A DNA stretch of 64,000 bases from Apostichopus japonicus (Eukaryota; Echinodermata; Holothuroidea; Aspidochirotida; Stichopodidae). Below, piece after piece: positions 12,901 through 24,900 of this stretch. Under the pieces are notes generated by a model. The model did no database searches. It was given only the letters and a program-made list of their open reading frames with translations, and had not been told where the DNA came from. How positions within the stretch are numbered: position 1 is the stretch's first letter; every line of letters starts with the position of its first letter. The position numbers and the translations under genes are program-made. The DNA lies in NCBI RefSeq assembly GCF_037975245.1, contig NC_092579.1, positions 10,343,678 to 10,407,677 of the forward strand, written 5' to 3'.

Positions 12901-15900
12901 AGATTGGTTAAGAGGTACGTAGATTGAGGAGACAGGTAAGAGAGGAGTAATGTAAATCAAAAGTTTGACCAAAATGATACAAACAGTACACAAAGGAAGA
13001 TTTTGTACAGTGTTGTATGTAGTGTAATATGTATATTAACACCAGAAGGACTAAATGCACAATTATGTGATTTGAATATATACAGAATGGATGGAGAGAA
13101 AGCAAAAAAAATAACAAAAACAAAATTAATATGTGGAGAGCATGCCCTGCTCACTGTGAAAACTCAACCAATCGATATGCAATTTCTTTTTATTTAAAAA
13201 AAAAACAACAAAGCAAAATCTATGTTATTTGTTCATAAATGATCTGCTGTACTGTCACTATGCCCCCAACAACATACAGATATATGATGTACTGATATAC
13301 AGTACTGTACATGTTGGGAACATATATAAGCCTGCTATATGTAAATATTTGTCACGCTACAGTACTTTGAGTGTGTGGGGTCCTTTGACAGCATTATGCT
13401 CACTGGCTGGAAAATGGTTAGTTATAAATGGTACAGTATCAAACACCCTTTCAAGGTCAATGTTACAAATTTTCCCCTTAAAATTTTGAGAAATATAAAT
13501 GAACATGACATTCTGATGGTAACTTTTGTGAATACGAAGCTCACGGTAGTGTGTACTGTACCGTATGTGTCAGAGCGCGGCAGTTCATCAGTATTGACAA
13601 AAACGTTTTAAAACATCCTAATAGTTCGAAAGTTGATAAGATGAAGATGAAGATACAGTACGTCTCTACAGGGCTGAAAAAAATAAAACGCTTCACTTAT
13701 TTCTCACTAACTTAGTCTCATCAGCAGTATATTTTTTTTGAAGCTACCCTCAATGAGGAATTAAAAACGGTAGTGAAATACAGCAAGAAAGTAGTCAGAA
13801 AGTAAAATCAGAAGGGATACCGTAACCAGAAGTGGCTCCAATGAAATCATTCCCATTTACCACCAATATTTTCGAAATTTAGTCCTTTAAAAGTTAGTCA
13901 ACTTCAAAGGTAGAAACTAGGGAAGGCAAAGTGCTCAGGGACCCTGTAAACTGTCAGCGCATGATGTACAGTATACTGTACTGTAGGTGTGAATGTAGGT
14001 GGCATGCTTTCTGTGATCATTCTGGTTAAGGAATATGCTTTCCATGTTTCTGTACATAATTTACAGGAATTCCAAGTTTTGACAGGAACAGGAAATATGG
14101 GTTGAACAGAGCAAATTTAGGTATGACCATGGAGGTAAAAACAGACCTCCATGGTATGACGGATACAGAAGAAAATCTTGCAATTTGTCAAAACCACATA
14201 TAACACTGCAGAGGATATGTAATTCAAGCCCCAATCGATGATTACTGTAAATGGAATATAAAGGGTCCTTGTATGAATGATATGAAAAGCTTTTGTAAAG
14301 AGCATGAAAGCTATGCGCCAGCCTTATTAATGAAAAAAGGAGTTGAGCAGTTAATAAAAACGACAAAGTGTTAAAACTGCAAATGTATACGTATAAGACT
14401 AGTGTACAGTACAGTATATATATATATACATACAGTGGTGACTGTGCCATTTGATTACTGTACAGTATGTTGTTTTGATATAAGTCTATATTAATATAAT
14501 TATAATACTAGGAAAATGTACAACCTGGGCTTCAGTAAAAACAATAATTGATATACAATATTATCATAGTCAAGAAGAGCTTTGCAATATTCTGAATACA
14601 GAACAGTATTTACAGTACTAAGAAATTACCTATATTATAGGCACGGTCAATAGGAGTACTAAGGTTGTGGGCCTTGTGGGGAGACAGGTAAGCAAGGAAT
14701 GAAGTAAATGTTACTTATTATCTACTCTTGATTATATGCAGATTCCTCTTTGTTTCTACACAATGGTTTCTTTAAAGGCCTCTCCCCCCCCCCCCCCCCG
14801 GAGCCAGTATGTATAGTACTGTACTTTAGCTACTGTACTTTCTGTAGGAAACAAAGGTAATATTTGGGGAAAGAGCTTTTGAAAACTTTGTGTATTTCCA
14901 TAAACTCTTACGGGTTCCTTTTAAATTGAAAAGCAGGTTTAATATGGGATCTACCTGTCTGCGATGGGGCCCGGGAGATCCCTGGCTGAGACCTTTTTAT
15001 GCCAGGCATTCAAAGCTTCATCTCTCTCACGATCCAACTGCCTGCAACGCAAAAGATTAGTTAGGGAAGTTTGGTAGGATGCTGAGCCAGAAGAGCAGAA
15101 AGCAAGTGAAATACAACACACATGCATACCTGTTACATGTACAATATGAAGACAGAGTGCAATGAAACAGATGTTAGCAAACAACAAAAATTAAGAAACA
15201 CAAAGAAAAACCGTAAATTGATGTGAAATGCAAATTGGCCAGAAAAAGTGGAATGTGTATTGCAGATCTACAGAACTTATTAAGTTATAGCAAATTCGTA
15301 TGAGCGGCATTGAGAGCTGTATGCAGTTGGTCATCTTTGCATCCTAGGATGAATAAATTGGTAGCTTGTTCCTTCATGTCAGAACCGAGATTTAACAAGG
15401 AAGTGGGTCAGATGGAGTGGGGGATGCGATGGGTGCAAGGGCTAAACTGATACCAATTTTGTCAGGTAAGGTAGAAGGAAAATTGCCGGACTTGTGTGAA
15501 GACTGTAGGTTAGAGGAGTGAAGTAAATAATGTATATGACTGTGATTCAATTTAAACAATGCGTTTAGTTTCCAATATTAATTAAAAAAAACAAACACAA
15601 CTATTAGTCCAGGTTGTATTCTTTAACTCCTTTGATATTTGAGAATTGACCCTTTAAACAACTGAAATTCATCAAATAAAAGTAACTGGACTACTGTACA
15701 GTATATAAAATCTAACAAATTAACCAGATATTGTGTGACCAATGCTTTCAGAATTTGACCCGTGCTGACCTCAAATGACCTTTTGACTCATACTAACAAA
15801 AATCCCAAACCACTTCCACCTAAGGGGAACCTACATATCGATATGAAATGTACCCCTGTATCCTTCTGAAGTAAAAGCGTTTACCAGCAAGTGTCACACA

Positions 15901-18900
15901 TTGTACACACACGCCATTACCATCCCATAGATTCCTTCTGCATTTGCAAGGAATCAAAATAAGTCATAGTGTTCAATCAGGACACAAGTTTTACTTTTAA
16001 AAGGGATGCAAACTTTTTTTTTTTTGGGGGGGGGGGACTTGTGTCCCTCGGACGCAAACTAGTAGCATTATTGCATTGGAAGTAATGGAGACAAATGTAC
16101 AGTATAGACTTATAGCCTATGACAAAGCAGCAAGCACTTATACTGTAGCCGGTTTTAATGGAAAGAATGGCCAAATATGGCTATAAATTTATTATATTAG
16201 GGCAATGTAATATTAGGTACAGATTATAGGTTGGCTTCAATGTGGCCAAACTTTCCTGCTGCAATTTTTTTTTCATTTGGTTTTAAAATTTTGTGTTGAT
16301 GTTTAGGATGGGAAAAGGATAGAATGGCAATATACTGTATATTACTACTGGGCATTGCTACCTGTAGTTTGAAATTGGTACAGTCAGTGACTATTAGTCC
16401 ACAGCTACTGTACTTTAACATATGAGTGACGTAAAAGATACTGAAACGACAATATTAAAAGAGCTAATTAAAGAACATATTTTTACAGCTGAATGTCTAG
16501 AAACGTACACCGACTGTAAACATTCATGACTCATTATGGAATACAATATACAGTAAAAACATGCACCTGTCTGTGTGTCTGATAATGTTTGCTGAGAATT
16601 TACATTTTACAAAGTAATCACTCCAATCCCCTTTTTGCAAATAATGGAAAATCATAAATTTACCAAAATATCAATACAAGCACAAAGTCTATTTTTTCTT
16701 GACATTGGTTTTGTTGTCACCACAGGCCTACAGTATATGTATACTGTTTAACATTTAATCTCCAGGCAATTTTGCATACTAAACAGCTTGAGCTGAACAT
16801 GAATGCAGTACTGTAGCTGTACTCATTGCCATCACTGATCTTAATTGAATGTTTTAATACAGTACTTCTCTTTTATGACTGATTATATACCTGATTTGGG
16901 CAGTAGCTGAGTATCCTTGCTTTAATTAATCAAGAGTGCATCAAGAGTAGTTACAGTACATTTGATAACAGCTATTGCACTAATTCAAAACATACAGTAC
17001 AGTGCGGCATCAGCTTTTGGAATTAGGGGTTATATTTTATTCCCATCTGTTTTCCTGCCTCCTTCCCTCACTGCCTCTTCCCCTCCCCATCTACCCATCC
17101 CTTCCTTCCTTCTCCCCTACTGCTCCCTATTCCCTGTTCCCTTCCCCTATCCTCATGATGATTCCTGTGTTCTGGCCAATCTCCATCTCCCACCCCCACC
17201 ACATCTCAACCCCTCCCCACCTAATTTTTTACAACAGTTGGTAGAAACTTGTACAACAGGAATTCACAAAAAGTACTGTACTGTACATTCATGGTACTCA
17301 GAACTTTCAAATTATTACCAGACATTACCTGTACAGAAGGATAGCCTAAAGTTAAAGAATAATACAATAAATTATTAAATTCATGAATCAGAGACGAAAA
17401 TATTCTAAATGCTGCATGTCTGTTGTACTGTACTATAAACTGTTAATGGTTTGACCATCTATGGCAAATTTCTTTTGGTCTCTATCACATAATGATTTCC
17501 ACTTTTAATTATACTGTTAATTAAGTTTAAGTTAATTACATTAACTTAATTAATTAACTCAATTAATTAACTTAATTATACTGTTAATTAAGAAACACTG
17601 TACTGTACAGTAGTCAACACAACAGTGTTTTAGTGAAGACTGTGTTCTGGATGCAATACAAGTTTTAAAAATGAAAGTCCTTTAAGCTATATAAAAAACT
17701 TTGACCATACTCTGAGATGACCAATTCAAATATTAGAGATTCCCTTTAATTACTTCTTCCTGATTATTTTCTGGTAAACCACTCACCTGCAGACATGATA
17801 AACTACAGGCTCTCCATCCACAGATTCACTACTACTGTTTGATTCTTCTGCCGAATCACCAAATATGGACTCTACCTTGTAATGTCCTAGACTAAATCCT
17901 TCCAGATCTGAGATCAGTGAGCTGGAATAGTCCGAGCTGCAGGAGCTCAAACTACCCTGGGAACTGAGATCTTCAGCTTCTGCACCTAAATTGTACAAAT
18001 CCAGCTCCGGCTCCCCGGTCACCAAGCCAAGTAAAGAGAACATTATCGATGTTTGTAGTACTACTGTAAGCGTTCCGTTGATCGTTACATCATGCGCACT
18101 GACTGAATTGTACGAACTGGGTATTATAACAGTTGCTCCTACGTAGACTACTGGAAACGTTCTTTTACCGTTCACAAGCTTGAATATTAATTGGGTGGTA
18201 CTTTACTACTTGATCCAAGTCAACCTATCCTTAACAACTAAACTTCTACGGGTCCAGTTCATCAGCCTAATCATCTATCAGATTTGAATTAAACAGTTAA
18301 ATTACAATATCTATAAAAACCAAAAATCTCTAAGAACTTAAGATGTTTCATTGCAAAAACACCTCATTTTCACAAAAAGACCAGGCTGGATATTATGCTG
18401 TGTTTCCAACTCTCTTAGTCCTCTCATACAAGGTCCTGGCTGCATAAATATATACTGATTATGCGACCACCATGCGGCCATGCGTCTGATCTTTTATTAG
18501 CTGTGTGGCTTCATGATTAGCCCCATTGTTAAACCAGCTCCTTAAGGCTCAGATTCAAAACTTTGAAAACTAAAGACCACTAAAAGTCACTGATTGTAAG
18601 ATGTTGCAAGCAATTCATCCACAATGAGCAGTTACTGTACTACAAACACAAAACAATACTATAAAAGCACAAGACTGCAACATGCATTCATGAGGGTACT
18701 GCTGTCAATTGTCTGCTGTTCCTCTTGAAATTTCCATAAAGTACCAAAAAATTCAAACACAAACATCCTCTTTGCAGCCGTCTATTGCAGTCTATTTATT
18801 TCCAGTCAACCTCTCGTTCCCCTGCGGCTGTTTAACCTTTACGTGCCCTGGATGAAGTTTCCACTACTAACAGCTATGAGCTGTGCATGTCCCAATGGCT

Positions 18901-21900
18901 CCAGTCTGTACTGTATCTAAACCACCAATGACTGAGATTCCAGAACTAACCAATCTAAATCAACTTTATGTTTACTTCCATTAGTTTTAAATGTCTGTAG
19001 ACATTCACACAGAATGCACGCTGATGCATTGTTCCATTTTATAGACTCGAACAAATTTTGTTTAATAAATTCAAACAATCTGTTCAATATGCAGAACAAA
19101 GGAAAACAAATAGTATCCGGCTTATCTACTGTACATGCTGTAAACAACCACAATTCGTACAGCGGCTGGTTGAATTTGATGGTATAAAATACAAAGCAAC
19201 GGAACTGAGTCGCACCTGGTGTGTACGTAACCAATTTGAAATTTAATCAATTCCTTGTGAGTCAATATTCGACTATGAAAATCTAATTTGTCAGTTATTT
19301 AACAGCTTCAACTACTGACAGAAACAGGTTGATTTCACAAAAATTTACAAAGGCTGAAAATTTGGCTGATAGTGTTATGGTACTGACGAGTACTGTAGTT
19401 TGCATTGGCACCACAGTAAGTGAACTGAATTAACAGCACCTCAGCGATGGCAAAATATCTTGAGTTTATAGCAAATACGGAGCTCTACAGTATGTTTCAC
19501 AAAATATGATTTACATTTTGTTGCTGACGAAAACGGGCTCATTACAAATCGTCCCTGGTTTTGCGTACTGACGAATATGCATATTATTTTGTATTCTTTT
19601 TTACGTAGTGACGAATATTTTAGAAAAATCTATATCCCCTTAAAATTGTTCTACATCCTTTAAATTTTGAACGGCAATAAAATTTAATTTGTTGTCTGTA
19701 ACTTAAACCTAGGAGACTGCTTAAAAGATATTATTTGTGATAAAAACACCAGTTGCAAATCAGTAATTTAATGATTTGGACCGTGATATAGTACTTTGTT
19801 GACATTCAACAGTATGCGAAACAGGGTACGAAATGCTCATCGTTATTATTATTGGCTCTGTTTTCACCAAACGAACACACCAGGCTTACACACTGTACAA
19901 TTCCTAGAATCCTAGCCTTCAGAATAGTACAGTAGATATATATACTGTAGTTACAGTATATTCTATGTGTGCATTGGCTCAAAGATGGGTCAGTGGGGGC
20001 GCAGTGCTAGAATGTATATTACATTTTGTAGTCATACCGTAGGTACAGTAGATAGGGGTGCATAAAGTTGTTTGAATGGAAATAGAACAACGTAAAGTAG
20101 ATACACCCGTATGCTGTTCTTGGGACTTTTAAGGGAGACACAAAACAGCCTTCTCTCCATTCCTGACAGAACAGTTTACCTCCTCCTTTCCATGAGAGGT
20201 TTACAAATTCCAATTTACAATACAGGGGGGGGGGGGACCAACTGTATCATCACACATTTACAGAATGCAGTCAAAACTGAACTCAAGGAACAGGTCAGTC
20301 TTATAATTTAACAATGCCGAAAAGGATCTGACGAACTAGTTGGAACAGCTTAGCAACTAGTAGGAAAAAGGCCAATCAATTACCTCCAAAGGTTTTCACA
20401 AATTATTTTGGATCCAAAACAGCTCAGTGAATATATGCAAATAGAGAAAACAGGGCCTTATGGGAGACAGAGGACACAGAGAAATACTCATATCCATATT
20501 GAAGGATACTTATTGGGATTTAAAGACAAAGTGCTTTAAAATATTGAGGATGAAAATTTAAAACTAATTAGAATCTTCCCACTGTACAGTATGTTTAAAG
20601 ACAGTCCCTAGAAACTGGTTTGAAACTCTACTGTCTGGACAGACAATGAAAATCTCACTATGTGCCATTGATTAATGTGCATCTAGTACAGTAGGATAGC
20701 ATTGGATAGGCCCTTGAAGTTCATATATATACCAGATTATTGCAGCACTGCAGAAAGTTCATGGTTTTTCTTCAAAAATCAAAACCTTTCATGTACCACC
20801 TTTAGGTATTGAGCACTGCTGGTCCAGATATTTTTAAGGATAGAACAAAAAAGGAATGTGGAATATATATTGGAAGCTGTTGGTAATCCCAATGGAGAGA
20901 AGCAAAGGGGCAGAGGAGGCCGGGGGGGGGGGGGGTGGCAATGCTTTAAGGATAACTGTCTCATTAAACACAGTAGGTTTGTGAGGAGACCATAGCCATC
21001 TATTTCTGGTGGAGACCGGTAAGATGCTACTGTATGTTAATACTGCATGCAGTAATGTACACTTAGGTACAGCAGATATAGCCATTGTATTCACAAATAA
21101 TTAGCACAGCTTCTAGCATTGACTATCTCTTTCTTGTGGCATCCTAGCGGCAAAAAAGGAAGGTTGAGACTAGGTTCATGACAGCATTCACTGATGTTCT
21201 TTGTGATCTTTTAGATATGAGTGAGGTCACATATCTTAGAAAAAAAACATTACATTTACAAAAAATTTATTCTTACAGTAGGAGAAAATGTACTAGAAAG
21301 AAATTTAAATTTGTCATCACCATTCTGTAGACCTACCAAAATCCAAGTTTCCATATTTTCGACACTAATCACCACATTTAAACTTATTCGAAAGTTCAAT
21401 ACAGAAGGCAATGCACCTGTAGTAGAATACTACACATACAGTAGATACAGTACTAAACATACTTACAGTAGTGCAATTACTGTAGGTGCCTGTGACAGAT
21501 TTTATAATGCTTAAGATAAAGTACTACAGACAGGTTTTCCTCTCAGTGTTTTATGCTAAATCTTATCTAAATCTTGCACATGTATACAGTACGTAGTCAA
21601 CCTGACATGAGTAGTTGTTTTAATATAAAGGGAGTAAACCAGTAAGCCTGGGTGAAATAAATAATTTAATTATGACACTTGAGGGTATACATTTCAGTTG
21701 TTATACCTGTCATGTTACAGCAGGGCTTGCAATATATTCAAAAGGGGTACAGCCAAATGGCTTTCAGTTTTTGTTAATTTTAAAGGGCACCATAGCCATT
21801 TATAAGGGCACCACGGCCAAAACTCAATTGAAAAAGGGCACCAATAGTTATTTATATTTTAAACACTGTGTCACATTAAACACTTGAGTAACTGTCACAA

Positions 21901-24900
21901 AGTCATAGATTTGTGCTCCGAAACTTTTGAAAACAGGAAGCTTCTTTTCATCATTCATTATCTTTATTGATCATTATTTACAAGCGCAAGTACTGTACAA
22001 AGTTTCCGAACATGTCAATGGGATTTTACTGTGTGATTCCCTTCGCACACAGTTAACTCAATGGAGAAGTGTCACTGACTTACTGTGTGAAAGTGAAAAG
22101 ATTGTTGAAGCAACGTTCTTCGAAGAATGATCTCACAAAGTTTTGCCTAACTGGTGCAGTCACGCTATTTCCATGGATAAATTAACAGTGGGATTGAGTT
22201 TGACCTTTTACGGAGTTGGAAATATCAAATCTTTTTGTGTTTGAACATTCTCAAATATTTTATTGTGCATTATTTAGTTTACGCGATAAGGGCACCGAAA
22301 GCTATCCATAAAAGGGCAGTTTTTGCTGTCGCTGAACGTCAATTTTCAAGCCATTGCCAAGGGTACTTCGGTGCAGTGGGTTATTGCGAGCCCTGTTACA
22401 GTCATAGCCTCTGACTGTTTCAAAGTTTAAAGTGTCAGAATAGTTGTACAGTATTTGCACAATGCTGAACAATGTGGAGCTAAAAGTACTACAATATAAG
22501 CAAATCAAACTATGGTCCAACGGTATTTCTGACAGAAATTTGCAGCTAACAAGTTTTTAGTGCAAAGGTAATTAAAGATGCTAACCTAAGGGGTAAACCT
22601 ACAGTTTTAACAGTATATTCCTGATTTGCAGTAAATATTAATATCAATTGCAGAATATGTTTTACCACCCAGTTTCCATAATGCTGCACTAAGTATGTGC
22701 ATGTTTATATGTGGGTGGAAAAATTGTCTGAGTGAGGCTTGTACTGTAATCATTTAAACCAAAGTATATACAGTATGTATGTACAGTATTATCTTTTATG
22801 CACATTATGTACCATACTGTATTGTACTTGAGCCTTTCCTGTTCACAAACAGCACTACTTGGCTACATGCCCTGCAAGAATGCCTTGCTGGCTTAGATAG
22901 GGTGTCTCTAATCATACCAACCTCTGGGAACAGGAAACCATCGAACCTTTCCTTATTCTTAAGGCACCTAAATGTTCAGATAGACATTGTGACACAGAGA
23001 GAACCATTGTCACTGAGTACTGTCAAATGCTTCACATCTGTATACAGTTATGTTGTATTATATTTTCCTTAAAGTTCCTTAGAAACAGCTCATATGAAAG
23101 CTTGCACCTTGAAGCTCTAGTGGTAGCAACTAGTTTTGCATGCCACATACAGTTACACAGTCTCTTTTTGGTGAAATTATTTAGTTTAAAAAACTATTCA
23201 GATAAACCATATTTTAGTGTATATAGTAATGTGACCATTATTACAAATACCCTGTAAATGGTACGTAACCATAGCAACGTTCATAATTCATCCTGAGTTT
23301 AGTGAGGCATTAGGGAATGTTCGGCCTAATAATAGAGCTCTGCAAGTCTGTTCATAATTTGCAGATGAGGTGCTACTGTATATAGCAATTTTCTTACTTT
23401 GAGTATTCATCCATTTGTTTCATGACATCTTCCAATCCTTCTGATAATTGCTTCAAACTTGGTTCAATAAACATCTGGAAAAAAGAAGAAAAAGAAGAAG
23501 TTGTTCAGTAGGAAGAATTGAAATTGTATTTGCAAGTATTAAAAACTAGACAACAACCATCACATAAAGAGTACTGAGAATCACTGCAATTGTTCACTAC
23601 TCAGATTGTTGCACCAGGGTCCTACAGGTATACATGATCGAATGGATTACAGCAAATGATCTAAGACCAATCAAATTCAAGTTTGTAGCCATGTGCCACA
23701 CTACTCTCCTGACCCCAAACTTAAGACAAAATACGGAACAAATACCTTTGTAAAGCATCACCTAACAGTGACAACTCAGCATCCCTGGATGTCATCAATT
23801 TTGTCACGTTCTATTGCCCATTATAAAATTGTTAAAAATACTTCAAGTAGAAAATTGGAAATCATTTATGGAACCAGCAATAGAATATTTCTCAGTCTTG
23901 GATACATTGTTGGTCTATGACTCAATGTTGTGAACTAAGAAACCAAGACTTATGTCTATGACTTATGTCCCACCTTCTGTCTTTTTTGGTGCTTGTATCT
24001 TCTTCTCCTTTTTTATTAAAGGAATTCCAACAGAATAAGTCACTACTACACTATGGTTAACAGGGGGTCACCAAGTACTTACTTTAAATATTTGCAGATC
24101 TAATCTGAATATAAATTTTATTGAGAAATATATCTCTTCTTTTATATGTAAAAAGCAGAAAATGTAAGAAACATCAGCAGGTGAAGATTGTGAGTAAACT
24201 TATGAGAATATATTTCAAATCTTTTATAAATTTTATGTAAATTGCATAGTCAATCATGTAATAATTACAATAAAGAAACTTAACCAATATTGAGAACTGA
24301 ATGTTTATGTTTGAACAATTGATGGACTGAATGCTACTACCTTTTTTTGTTTTGGCTTTGTGTACATGAAGCATAGTTTTCATTAATTTGATTTCATTTA
24401 TTTGTTGTTATCTTCATGATAAAGTAGTACGACATAGTTGTGAAAGGTTAGTGTTCTACGGGAAGGCAGTCTTATTGTTAACAATGTAGAACACTCCCAT
24501 GAAGGAAAGGAAGAAAACAAAGCAATAAAAATTAAAATGACTGGACTGTATAGTAAGCACGGTCTATACTACTGAATATATCTGTGTTGTCACACAGTCC
24601 TAACCATAGGACAAACTCATGATTATATGATTCTGATCACAGGTTTCTGAAATCCAAAGTCTGATAAGAAAACAACAAAAACAGTAATTATCTTAATAAG
24701 TCAGAGTTCAGAGGATGCCAATTGTAGCTTTCACTTTAACTGATCAAGTCCGAAAATTATTATAGGTGCATTCAAGGCATTTCAAGCTAAGAAATTGTCT
24801 CATTGTTATCAAATTGACTTGGAAATATGGAATGCAATCTGATGTAATGAAATCTCTCCCCTCTACTAGTACTATTCTACTCCCCCACCCCACACAAAAA

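Larger units (their letters stand above)
13240..17700. repeat. Zone dense in TACTGTA/TACAGTA words
   Basis: A hand count gives about 34 copies of TACAGTA or its complement TACTGTA in this 4.4-kb intronic stretch. They often fuse into TACTGTACAGTA-type palindromes (for example near 13300, 13970, 14456, 15692 and 17600). They are scattered and not in tandem. Copies continue more sparsely from about 9.5 to 23.5 kb. Confidence 0.8.
15042..23397 (-). other. PDXDC1 intron 2
   Basis: A long intron between exons 2 and 3. It holds the possible alternative first exon (17.8-18.0 kb), an AT palindromic stretch at 17.5-17.6 kb in which TTAATTATACTGTTAATTAAG occurs in two copies, the inverted-repeat element at 21.7-22.4 kb, and G/C homopolymers at 16.03, 20.22 and 20.92 kb. 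No other exon is recognised. Confidence 0.7.

Noticed and set aside
17002..17378. Two overlapping proline/serine-rich ORFs on the plus strand
   Set aside because: They arise from a pyrimidine-rich CCCTTCC tract. There is no domain, and they overlap each other in different frames.
17505..17595. TTAATTAA-rich palindromic stretch as an origin or terminator
   Set aside because: It is low-complexity AT sequence with a duplicated 21-bp word; nothing ties it to replication.
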